NCBI GenBank assembly: GCA_000415505.1
Contig: KE354143.1
Location: 1 to 34,714 of the forward strand
Origin: Streptomyces afghaniensis 772
Lineage (GTDB): Bacteria > Actinomycetota > Actinomycetes > Streptomycetales > Streptomycetaceae
Length of the DNA: 34,714 nt
Direction of reading: 5' to 3'
The stretch's first letter is position 1, and each line of letters starts with the position of its first letter. This document shows, in pieces, positions 26,313-33,134 of this stretch. Position numbers and translations under genes: made by a program. The notes under the pieces are model-generated. The model made no database searches, was not told the origin of the DNA, and saw nothing but the letters and a program-made list of their open reading frames with translations.

Positions 26313-26852
26313 CTACTCGAAACGCAGGTCGGCGATGGAGTCCAGGTCGATGCCGTGGAGGCGATAGACCTTCGTGGTGTTGATCGATGTGAGCTGGTCG
26401 TGGCCGATGCCCAGCGCGGCGGCGGCCGTCCACACCTGCGCTTCGTCGTCGGCCTCGATCTCCAGATACGGCGGGATGCGGGGCCACTCGTCGACCTCCA
26501 GGCGAACGGCGCCGAGGGTGTACGAGGTGCGCCGGTTCTCCTGGTAGCTGCGCGGTGCCAGGCCGGCGAGCTCAAGCAGCGCGGCGGCCTCCTCGAAGCT
26601 GTCGACGGTGACCTCGGTCTCGTGTGTCCCGTCGACGGCGTCCGTCGTGATCTGTTTTACGCAGAGGGTGACGTCGGAGCCCGTGTCGCGTAGCCGCACC
26701 CATCGGCCGGGGACGGCCGGGATGGTGTCGTACACGTATCGCCGCATGAGGCGAGTCCCGTTCGTGCGCGTGCCACCGGCCTCGGTGATGAGCCGTGCGA
26801 TCTTCGCGGGGTCGACGTCGAGGGCTTTCGCTTCGAACTCAATACCTGCCAT
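26313..26852 (-). CDS. CYTH-domain protein (class IV adenylate cyclase / triphosphatase-like)
   Basis: 179 residues from the ATG at 26850-26852, with a CGGAG site upstream. The ExExK signature of the CYTH tunnel fold is residues 5-9 (EFEAK). Basic and acidic strand residues follow in order: RLMRRYVYDT, WVRLRDTG, VTLCVKQI, HETEVTVDSFEEA, VRLEVDEWPRIPPYLEIEAD. CYTH enzymes act on triphosphates (ATP to cAMP, thiamine or inorganic triphosphate); the CyaB-like arrangement fits best. Which substrate this one uses cannot be read from sequence. It lies 66 bases upstream of the radical SAM gene, in the same direction. Confidence 0.9.
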   Translation of the reverse strand: MAGIEFEAKALDVDPAKIARLITEAGGTRTNGTRLMRRYVYDTIPAVPGRWVRLRDTGSDVTLCVKQITTDAVDGTHETEVTVDSFEEAAALLELAGLAPRSYQENRRTSYTLGAVRLEVDEWPRIPPYLEIEADDEAQVWTAAAALGIGHDQLTSINTTKVYRLHGIDLDSIADLRFE

Positions 26853-26943
26853 GCGGTCTCCGATCGCTGGTCGCTGCTGGTGTCCAACGACCGTGCGGCG
26901 TACGGGGCCGCAGTCCGACAACGCCCACCGTTGGGGCCCCGGG

Positions 26944-27351
26944 CTACAGGCGTGTGCCGACGGCGATCGTGTCGTTGCCCGCGAGTCGCAGGATCGCCCG
27001 CAGGATGATCGGCAGACGGCGCTCGTCGAGGTCCTCCACGGAGGCCAGGGTGGTGATCCCGATGCCCATCATGGACAAGACCAGGTCGAGGAACACGCGC
27101 TGCTGCTCGTCCAGGCCGAGCCCGTACTGGAGCCCCGACAGCCCCTCGAAATCGGCGCGCGCGCCGCAGCTGGTGTCGACGACCAGAGCACGACGAACGG
27201 CCGGCATCTCCAGGATCGTCCGCTCCTCGGCGAGTGCCTGGACGGACGCCCGGGCGCGGGACGAATCGGCCGTGCGCAGCAGCTGCTTGCACAGTCTCGG
27301 CACCTCGTCGGTGACCTCGGGCGTCTCGGTCTCGGCCTCGGTGACGGTCAT
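26944..27351 (-). CDS. Unknown helical protein, coupled to the gene upstream
   Basis: 135 residues, MTVTEAETETPEVTDEVPRL onward. It is mostly helical and acidic at the N-terminus, with RASVQALAEERTILEMPAVR, FEGLSGLQYGLGLDEQQRVF and LDLVLSMMGIGITTLASVED. No signal, membrane helix or known motif was seen. Its ATG overlaps the stop of the preceding gene (ATGA at 27348-27351), which strongly indicates translational coupling and a shared complex or pathway. The 91-base gap to the CYTH gene shows no clear terminator. Confidence 0.7.
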   Translation of the reverse strand: MTVTEAETETPEVTDEVPRLCKQLLRTADSSRARASVQALAEERTILEMPAVRRALVVDTSCGARADFEGLSGLQYGLGLDEQQRVFLDLVLSMMGIGITTLASVEDLDERRLPIILRAILRLAGNDTIAVGTRL

Positions 27352-27809
27352 GCCGATGCCTCTGCTAGGCGTCGGTACCGGCCAGGGCCAAACGCGGCGG
27401 CGAGTACGGCAGGGTCAGTGAGTTCGCCCGAGCCGCCCGGGCGCGTCAGCCAGAACCGGCCGCAGGCAGGCCAGCCCGTCGGCGGGCAGTGCAGAGGCCA
27501 GCCGACCGGCTGCACTGTCACGGTCCGCAGGTCGCCCAGTTCGTCGGCGGCGTCGAGCGGCACGAGCCACCAAGCCATGTCGAGCGTCGGGTCGGCGACG
27601 ACCGGCCCACGGCGCTCGGGACGGATCCGGTTGGGTGCCTGCATGCTCGCGACGAGCGGGGCCTCAGCCGCCAGCCACGCGTTGCCGGACGGGATCGGCG
27701 CGAGCGCCTCAAGGTTCCATGCCTCGCGCACGAGGGCGGGGTGCGCGGAGCAGCCAGCGAGCCACGCGTCCCCCGCCTCGTACCGCTCGGCGCACTTCGG
27801 TAGGGCCAT
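27348..27809 (-). CDS. Unknown protein, first gene of a coupled pair
   Basis: 153 residues from the ATG at 27807-27809 (MALPKCAERYEAGDAWLAGC). Trp/Pro-rich sequence with several recognisable blocks: APIPSGNAWLAAEAPLVASM, RIRPERRGPVVADPTLDMAW, TVTVQPVGWPLHCPPTGWPA and CGRFWLTRPGGSG. The tail TDPAVLAAAFGPGRYRRLAE is also distinctive. I recall similar Streptomyces proteins beside XRE regulators but cannot name a family or function. The upstream frame to 27869 is an extension of poor quality. Three GATTGCGC repeats lie just upstream (27831-27867), likely its operator. Confidence 0.68.
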   Translation of the reverse strand: MALPKCAERYEAGDAWLAGCSAHPALVREAWNLEALAPIPSGNAWLAAEAPLVASMQAPNRIRPERRGPVVADPTLDMAWWLVPLDAADELGDLRTVTVQPVGWPLHCPPTGWPACGRFWLTRPGGSGELTDPAVLAAAFGPGRYRRLAEASA

Positions 27810-27830
27810 GACCGGGACGCTACGGAGGGT

Positions 27831-27867
27831 GATTGCGCCCCCGGGCAGCGATTGCGCGCGATTGCGC
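27831..27867. promoter_or_regulatory. GATTGCGC repeats upstream of the coupled gene pair
   Basis: Three exact copies of GATTGCGC at 27831-27838, 27850-27857 and 27860-27867. The last two start 10 bp apart. They fill the 87-base gap between the regulator gene's end and the start at 27809. A related pair lies at 29553-29570. Confidence 0.6.
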
Positions 27868-27896
27868 ACAGGGGCGGGAGGCTTGCGCCAGGTTGC

Positions 27897-28750
27897 TCAG
27901 GTGAGGTCCAGAGACGCCCTCGCGCGGCCGATCAGGCGCCGCGCTGGGGTCCCGTATTCGGCGGACTCGGCGAGCCAGTCCCACGCCCGCTCGTACAGCT
28001 GGACGTCGTCGTCACCGGTGAGCCACAGTTCCTCGCTGATGGTCTCAACGATGACGAGTCGCCGGTCGTAGATCCAGAATGCGTGCGGTGCGGTGCGGTG
28101 CGGCGCAACTGGGTGCCGAAGGGCAGGATGCCGAGTTCGATGCGCCGCTGTCCGACGAGGTTGTACAGCCGATCGAGCTGCTCGGCCATCACCTCGACAG
28201 GGCACGAGCGGTGGTACAGGGCCGCTTCGCAGACGAGGAACCGGAACGTCTTCTCCGGGTCGTACAGCGCCTCCTGACGGCGCATGCGCGTCTCGACGGC
28301 CGCCTCGGTGGTGGGCGGGATCCCGCGGAATTCGGCGTTGCTGTCGAAGATGACCCGCGCGTACTCGGGGGTCTGGAACAGGCCCGGTATGCGGGAGACC
28401 TCAAGGCCTCGCAGCAGCGTCGTGTTCTCGGTCTGACGGACGGCGATCTCCTGCCGACCGCGGTGCCCGCCCGCGAGCTGCCGGCGCCAGGAGCGGTGCC
28501 GCTGCTTCATGTCCAGGCCGGCGAGGAGTCCGTGCAGTTCCGGCTCGGCGTCCGGGCGGCCGACCGCGTTCGCCCACGCGGTCAGATCTGCGCGGGTCGG
28601 GGTCTGCTTGCCGTTCTGCAGGCGGGAGACCTTCGACGTCTGCCAGCCCAGCCTGCTGGCGATGCCCTTGCCTTCCAGACCGGCCTCGGTGCGCAGCTCC
28701 CGCAGCCGCGCGCCGAGGGCCTCGCGTGCGGTCTGGAAGTCGGTGGTCAC
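27897..28750 (-). pseudogene. XRE family regulator with DUF5753 domain, broken by a 5-bp repeat
   Basis: From GTG 28748-28750: an N-terminal helix-turn-helix (LGARLRELRTEAGLEGKGIA, SRLGWQTSKVSRLQNGKQTP), then the DUF5753 ligand-like domain (IPGLFQTPEYARVIFDSNAE, MAEQLDRLYNLVGQRRIELG, ILPFGTQL). The frame then slips at a GCACC tandem repeat (28085-28104) and would end after 58 nonsense residues. Removing one 5-bp unit restores AFWIYDRRLVIVETISEELW, LTGDDDVQLYERAWDWLAES and the natural stop at 27897. The intact protein would be about 283 residues, normal for the family. It overlaps the DUF6879 stop by four bases. Such regulators usually control the adjacent small gene. Confidence 0.88.
28085..28104. 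repeat. Five-base tandem repeat (GCGGT) inside the regulator gene
   Basis: Three perfect GCGGT units (28085-28099) and a fourth GCGGC. Losing one unit brings the two halves of the regulator back into one frame, so copy number decides whether a full protein is made. Confidence 0.85.
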
Positions 28751-29487
28751 ACTGTTGAAGCTACCCGTTTCGCGAACTCGGCTGGAGGCGCTGCGTGATG
28801 CCACGCGGCGTCCCGGACCTGGCAGGCGGAGAGCACCTCGGCAGGGTCTTCGGTGACGTACACGCCGAGGGTGGTGTCGTCCCCGTCGAACGCGAACCGG
28901 GCCACGATCTTCGAGTCGAACAGCCAGAAGTCGCAGTCGGGCAGACGCAGGGCGCATGCTTCGCTGCGGGGCAGGTACCGGATGTCTTCGCCGGCTGCGA
29001 TGTTGCTGGGTGCGCGGGCCAGCAGGAACTGCTGCCCCTGGGTGAGGGGCTCATCGGTCAGGCGGACGCGCTCGAAACGCTTGCCCTGCTCGACTTGGGT
29101 GCGGACGTTCTGCCGCCACGCGTTGGCCGGCTCGTTGGCGACGTCCTCGCCGGCAAGCCACTTCGGCCAGAGCGGGGACTGGCGGTCGGAGGCATAGCCG
29201 TGACGCGTTTCCAGCCGGAACGCGGTGTGCCGGAACTCTCGGAACAGGTGCGAGATCGAGGCGAACGGCTGGAGCTCGGGCGCAGTGGTGCGGGGCGCGT
29301 ACCGGGTCAGGAGGCTGCGGGGGACACGGACGAACGTCTCGGTCGGCTTGACGTCCCGTAGCTGCACGAGGTGCTGGGGGTCGGTCTCTCGGTCTCCCTG
29401 CACGAGGATCTCGTCTGTGCCATCGATCTCGTACAGGGTGGGACAGTCACCGTCATCGCTGGTGGTGCCGAGGAACCTGAGCGCCAT
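28747..29487 (-). CDS. DUF6879 family protein with an N-terminal extension
   Basis: 246 residues. The C-terminal two thirds (from about residue 75: FASISHLFREFRHTAFRLET, RVRLTDEPLTQGQQFLLARA, EDIRYLPRSEACALRLPDCD, FWLFDSKIVARFAFDGDD) is the DUF6879 domain that typically accompanies XRE/DUF5753 regulators in Streptomyces. The first 75 residues (MALRFLGTTSDDGDCPTLYE, IDGTDEILVQGDRETDPQHL) are often, as I recall, a separate small gene, so this looks like a fusion. The stop overlaps the regulator's GTG (GTGA), giving a coupled pair. Role unknown; a partner or effector of the regulator is likely. Confidence 0.85.
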   Translation of the reverse strand: MALRFLGTTSDDGDCPTLYEIDGTDEILVQGDRETDPQHLVQLRDVKPTETFVRVPRSLLTRYAPRTTAPELQPFASISHLFREFRHTAFRLETRHGYASDRQSPLWPKWLAGEDVANEPANAWRQNVRTQVEQGKRFERVRLTDEPLTQGQQFLLARAPSNIAAGEDIRYLPRSEACALRLPDCDFWLFDSKIVARFAFDGDDTTLGVYVTEDPAEVLSACQVRDAAWHHAAPPAEFAKRVASTV

Positions 29488-29552
29488 GTCGCCTCCGAGT
29501 CCTGGTGGGTTGGAGATCCAGGATGCGGGGTGGTTGTGCGGTGGCGCTCACG

Positions 29553-29570
29553 GATTGCGGCAGATTGCTG
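29553..29570. promoter_or_regulatory. Paired GATTGC direct repeats upstream of the DUF6879 gene
   Basis: GATTGCGG at 29553-29560 and GATTGCTG at 29563-29570, starting 10 bp apart. This spacing and core are shared with the 27850/27860 copies, as expected for one regulator acting at both promoters. Confidence 0.5.
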
Positions 29571-29579
29571 GTCGAGGGC

Positions 29580-29613
29580 CTTGGCCTCTGGTTGCGCGCA
29601 ACCAGAGGCCAAG
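29580..29613. repeat. 34-bp perfect palindrome
   Basis: Two 17-base arms (29580-29596 and 29597-29613) are exact reverse complements with no spacer; the centre is TTGCGCGCAA. It lies about 93 bases upstream of the DUF6879 start and 140 bases past the endonuclease fragment's stop. It could be a dimer operator, a terminator on either strand, or a recombination site. Confidence 0.8.
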
Positions 29614-29752
29614 CGGAGCCCACTTCGGCCGTACTCAGCCCTAAGCCACGGACATATCGGCGCGCCGTCTCCCCGGCCCCGTGGGGCGCGATCGCAAGGC
29701 GGGCGACTGCTATGCCGGAGTCGCCGAGGCGCAGCCGAAGCCTCTTCCCGCC

Positions 29753-30022
29753 CTACGGCATCCACGGAGCTGGTCCGGTGCGGGTCGCCCACGCGGCGAG
29801 GGCGCTCTCATCGTAGAGCCGGATGCCGTGGTGCCCTGCGTACTCGGCAGCTGGCCGGGTGAAGACCGAGGTGGTGACGACTGCGGCGATATGGGCGCCG
29901 TGGACGCTGAAGCAAGTCCCTCCGAACCGCTGGAGATCGGGCGAGCCGACCTCGGCTGCACACCGAAGCGCGGGCCATCGGAGGCACAACCCGCTGCCTT
30001 CGATGGCCCGTTCTGCCGTCAT
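29753..30022 (-). pseudogene. C-terminal fragment of an Mrr-like restriction endonuclease
   Basis: The frame encodes GSPDLQRFGGTCFSVHGAHI, AAVVTTSVFTRPAAEYAGHH and GIRLYDESALAAWATRTGPA before the stop at 29753. This matches the end of Mrr-type (PD-D/E-x-K) endonucleases of Streptomyces, in which GSPDLQRF follows the catalytic Q-x-K strand. That strand and everything upstream are missing or unrecognisable (the leader MTAERAIEGSGLCLRWPALR does not fit), so it is inactive. It is the last element-like feature before the core genes resume at 30047. Confidence 0.65.
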
Positions 30023-30046
30023 GAGTGACGTCGCATTCCGGCCGGG

Positions 30047-31138
30047 TCAGATCGGCTCCGGCCCGGGCCGTTTTCTGTTTCGGACGTCGCTGAGGGCATC
30101 GGTGCTGTCCACCCACTGGTCGATCGCGCCGGTGTCGGGCAGGGAGTGGAGGTCGGGGTTCTTGATGCGGGCGCGGAGTGCCGCCGTGAAGCGTTCCGCG
30201 TGGAGGACCTGGAACGGGCGGCTGTGGTACGGGCGGGTGGTGGGATCGACGGGGGTCGTGAGCGCCAGGTCGTTGTGGTGGGCGGCGATGGTCTCGTAGG
30301 CGTGCTCGAGGTGGTGCTCTCGGGTGTGCCAGTCGGGGGCCGCCAGCGCCGCGGTCAGGGTGGGGGTGAGCGCCGCGCCCTGGGGGGTCGCGGTGAAGGC
30401 GGTGCCGAGCCACTTGCTGTAGGGCGGGTAGCGGCGGTTCATGAGGAGGCTCAGGCGCATCAGGTCGCGGATCAGCCGGGCGGCCACGATCGCGGAGCCG
30501 AGTTCGTCGCCCACCTCGCCGCAGCGGCCTACGAAGGCCTCCTCCTGGGAGATGCGTTTCCACTGGCAGGCCAGGACGTACAGCCAGATGTCGTGCGGGT
30601 ACCAGCGCAGGGCGGTGCGGGCCCGGGCGAGCCGGTCGAGGCCGTCGTGGAAGACGGCGCCCGCGGTGACCTCGGCCAGGCGCTGGGTGGGCGTGGCCAG
30701 CCAGTCCGCCGTGGTGACGCCCTGGGCCGGGTCGAAGCCGAGCTGGTCCGTGAACCAGGTGGCGGAGTCCGTGATGTCGACGCGGTGGTGCACCGGGCCG
30801 TCGGTGCCGGTCATGACGCGGATGTCGGTGCCCGGGTCGTCGCCGGTGCGGGCGAAGTGGGTGGGGTGGCCGAGGAAGGTCTTCGGGAGGCGGCGGGAGA
30901 GGAGGGCGGTGAGGCGGGGGCCGTGGGCCTCGGCGTCTTCCGGGCGGAGGAAGAGCTGGAGGCGCGGGCCCCACTCGTGGTCGGCCGAGCGCGGGGTGTC
31001 GTAGCCGAGGACCTCGGAGCCGCTGCCGAGGCGGGCGGCGGAGTGGGGGATGCCGGGGAGGGCCTCGTCCAGGAGGGGGCGTACGGCCTCGGTGTAGAAG
31101 CGGCGGGAGAGCTCCAGGCCGGAGAGGAAGGAGGGCAT
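30047..31138 (-). CDS. DUF4037 domain-containing protein
   Basis: 363 residues. The N-terminal nucleotidyltransferase-like part has GSGSEVLGYDTPRSADHEWG and PRLQLFLRPEDAEAHG, where the GS and the two acidic residues are typical of that fold. The large helical DUF4037 region includes FTDQLGFDPAQGVTTADWLA, TALRWYPHDIWLYVLACQWK, RISQEEAFVGRCGEVGDELG and NRRYPPYSKWLGTAF. Members are presumed nucleotidyltransferases with unknown targets. It starts 3 bases after the stop of the APH-type gene, so the two are co-transcribed. The C-terminal tail is basic. The stop lies 25 bases from the endonuclease fragment's edge. Confidence 0.88.
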   Translation of the reverse strand: MPSFLSGLELSRRFYTEAVRPLLDEALPGIPHSAARLGSGSEVLGYDTPRSADHEWGPRLQLFLRPEDAEAHGPRLTALLSRRLPKTFLGHPTHFARTGDDPGTDIRVMTGTDGPVHHRVDITDSATWFTDQLGFDPAQGVTTADWLATPTQRLAEVTAGAVFHDGLDRLARARTALRWYPHDIWLYVLACQWKRISQEEAFVGRCGEVGDELGSAIVAARLIRDLMRLSLLMNRRYPPYSKWLGTAFTATPQGAALTPTLTAALAAPDWHTREHHLEHAYETIAAHHNDLALTTPVDPTTRPYHSRPFQVLHAERFTAALRARIKNPDLHSLPDTGAIDQWVDSTDALSDVRNRKRPGPEPI

Positions 31139-31141
31139 GGG

Positions 31142-32065
31142 TCAGGCGGTGCGGTCGCGCAGGCGGCGGGCGATCTCGAGTTGGTCGTCGTCCAGGGGGC
31201 GGCCGTCCTCTAGGTCCCACAGGGCGTTCTGGAGGAGGCGGCCGAGGGTCCAGGCGCGGGCGCGGGGGCGGTCCAGGGCGAGGACGTCGGTCATGGCGTC
31301 GAAGCGCCAGAGGATGTCGTCGGGGTCGTAGCGGTTGTCGATGGCCGGCCACAGTTCGAAGCCGGGGTCGCCGGCGAGGGGCTTGGGGTCGATGGCGAGC
31401 CAGGGGGCGCGGTCGGAGGCGAGGACGTTCTCGTCGTGGAGGTCCCAGTGGAGGAGCCGGTCGCCCGGCTCGTCGACGACCTCGCGTACGGCGGCGGCGC
31501 AGTCGGCGACGAGGCGGCGGGCCTCGGGGTCGGGGATGCGGTCGAGTGCCCACGGGGTCCGGTCCAGCATGGCCCGGGCGATGTCGCCGAGGCGGCGCAG
31601 GCCGGGCGGGGCGGGGAAGGAGGTGAGGTGGGCGAGGAGTTCGGCGATGGTGACGACGGCCTGGTGGGGGTCCGGGACGTGGGACAGCATCCGGGTCTCG
31701 TCGAGGCGTTCCAGCAGCATGGTGCCGGTGGGCTCGTCGTGGTCGAGGAGACGGACGGCTCCGTCGCCGTCCCAGGCGCGCAGCGCCACCGGTTCGCCTT
31801 CGCTCTCCTCGTCGAGGAGCTGGAGCTTGAGGACCGCGGGGCCGCCGTCGGCGCGGACGACCGGGAGGACCAGGGCGGACACGCCGTGCATGGGCGGCCC
31901 GTCGGGCTTCAGTCCCCAGCGGTCGAGGAAGCCGGCCGTCAGGTCCGGCAGTTCCTCGATGAAGGCGCGGCCCGCCTCGCCGTTGTACTTCTCCTGTGAC
32001 GCTGCCAGTTCCCGGGGGATGTCGATCACTTTCGGCACGGTAGTGGGGCGGGCCGGACGGGTCAT
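31142..32065 (-). CDS. Aminoglycoside phosphotransferase / hydroxyurea-type kinase family (APH(6)-like)
   Basis: 307 residues from the ATG at 32063-32065. Kinase-like fold: ATP-lysine in GGPAVLKLQLLDEESEGEPV, hinge MLLERLDETRML, catalytic H-x-D-x4-N in LLHWDLHDENVLAS and the metal aspartate in AIDPKPLAGDPGFELWP. The last motif is typical of streptomycin 6-kinase relatives. It may phosphorylate an aminoglycoside or an endogenous small molecule; resistance cannot be inferred from sequence. It lies 25 bases downstream of the quinone oxidoreductase stop and is coupled to the DUF4037 gene. The ribosome site is weak. Confidence 0.88.
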   Translation of the reverse strand: MTRPARPTTVPKVIDIPRELAASQEKYNGEAGRAFIEELPDLTAGFLDRWGLKPDGPPMHGVSALVLPVVRADGGPAVLKLQLLDEESEGEPVALRAWDGDGAVRLLDHDEPTGTMLLERLDETRMLSHVPDPHQAVVTIAELLAHLTSFPAPPGLRRLGDIARAMLDRTPWALDRIPDPEARRLVADCAAAVREVVDEPGDRLLHWDLHDENVLASDRAPWLAIDPKPLAGDPGFELWPAIDNRYDPDDILWRFDAMTDVLALDRPRARAWTLGRLLQNALWDLEDGRPLDDDQLEIARRLRDRTA

Positions 32066-32090
32066 GTGAATTCTCGGGCAGGGAGTCGCC

Positions 32091-33071
32091 TCAGGGCTCC
32101 AGGACCACCTTTCCCGTCGTGCCACGGCTCTCCAGCGCCCGGTGCGCGGCCGCGGCCTCGCTCAGCGGGAAGCGCTGTACGGCCGGGGTGAGGCGGCCGG
32201 CGGCGGCCTCGGCGAGGGCGCGCAGTTCGAGGGTGCGTACGGGGTCGGGGCCGCCTGCCTTCTGGAGCATCACGGGGCCGAGGACCTGCTCGGAGACGCC
32301 CTCGACGAGGTAGGGACCGCCGTCCTGGATTCCTTCCGCGGACCAGCCGAAGACGACGTGCTTGCCGCCGGGGCCGAGCAGGGCGACGGCCTCGCGGGCC
32401 ACCTCGCCGCCGACGCCGTCGAAGACCACGGTCGCGGCCCGGCCGCCGAGGTGGGCACGGACCTTCGCGGGCCACGCCGGGTCCTTGTAGTCGACGGCGA
32501 GATCGGCGCCGCCCGCCTGCACCCGGGCGACCTTCTCCGGCCCGCCCGCGAGGCCGACGACGGTGGCGCCGGCGTTCTTGGCGTACTGCACGAGGAGCGT
32601 GCCGATGCCCCCGGCCGCGGCCGGGACGACGGCCACCGAGTCGGGGCCGAGCTCGGCGAACTGGAGGATCCCCATCGTCGTACGGCCCGTGCCGATCATG
32701 GCGACGGCCTCGGCGAAGTCCAGGTTCCGCGGGATCTCGTGCAGTCGTGCGACCTCGGTGACGGCCAGTTCGGCGTAGCCGCCGGGGACGAAGCCGAGGT
32801 GGGCGACGACCCGCTTGCCGAGCCACAGGTCCGCGACGCCCTCGCCCAGGGACTCGACGACGCCGGCGACCTCGCGGCCCGGGATGGTGGGCAGCGGCGT
32901 CGGCTCGGGTGCCGGTCCCTGTCCGCCCTCACGCAGGGCGGTGTCCAGGAGGTGGACGCCCGCCGCCCGTACGGCGACACGGACCTGGCCGGGGCCCGGC
33001 CGCGGGTCCTCGACCTGCTCGTAGGTGAGGTTCTCGGCCGGGCCGTAGGCGTGCAGGCGGATGGCGTGCAT
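32091..33071 (-). CDS. Zinc-independent quinone oxidoreductase (MDR family), SoxR-regulated
   Basis: 326 residues from ATG 33069-33071, with a GAGGAG site upstream. MDR fold: an N-terminal GroES-like domain (PGQVRVAVRAAGVHLLDTAL, IPGREVAGVVESLGEGVADL) and an NADPH-binding Rossmann domain (AAAGGIGTLLVQYAKNAGAT, VVFDGVGGEVAREAVALLGP). No structural zinc cysteines are seen. It should reduce quinones or similar redox-active compounds using NADPH. It is the apparent counterpart of S. coelicolor SCO4266, a SoxR target. A SoxR box lies between its -35 and -10. The downstream APH and DUF4037 genes may share the transcript. Confidence 0.92.
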   Translation of the reverse strand: MHAIRLHAYGPAENLTYEQVEDPRPGPGQVRVAVRAAGVHLLDTALREGGQGPAPEPTPLPTIPGREVAGVVESLGEGVADLWLGKRVVAHLGFVPGGYAELAVTEVARLHEIPRNLDFAEAVAMIGTGRTTMGILQFAELGPDSVAVVPAAAGGIGTLLVQYAKNAGATVVGLAGGPEKVARVQAGGADLAVDYKDPAWPAKVRAHLGGRAATVVFDGVGGEVAREAVALLGPGGKHVVFGWSAEGIQDGGPYLVEGVSEQVLGPVMLQKAGGPDPVRTLELRALAEAAAGRLTPAVQRFPLSEAAAAHRALESRGTTGKVVLEP

Positions 33072-33103
33072 CGGGGCTCCTCGTGTCGTGGTGGTCTGAG
33101 CCC

Positions 33104-33134
33104 AGCCTGCAACCTCAAGCTTGCTTGAGGTCAA
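33104..33134 (-). promoter_or_regulatory. SoxR-type promoter of the quinone oxidoreductase gene
   Basis: On the minus strand a TTGACC -35 (33129-33134) and CAGGCT -10-like box (33104-33109) are separated by 19 bases, the long spacing typical of MerR-family promoters. The dyad CCTCAAGN4CTTGAGG (33113-33130) fills the spacer and matches the SoxR box. SoxR should activate the gene when redox-active compounds oxidise its iron-sulfur cluster. Confidence 0.88.

Noticed and set aside
23654-30046. A complete, mobile integrative element
   Set aside because: Integrase is truncated, no excisionase, replication or transfer genes are visible, and no second attachment site was found.
29808-31553. A 581-residue minus-strand Arg/Pro-rich frame
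   Set aside because: Shadow of the DUF4037 and kinase genes in a neighbouring frame.
31142-32065. Calling the kinase a streptomycin-resistance gene
   Set aside because: Family resemblance only; it sits in a core-like operon with a DUF4037 gene, so drug resistance is unproven.
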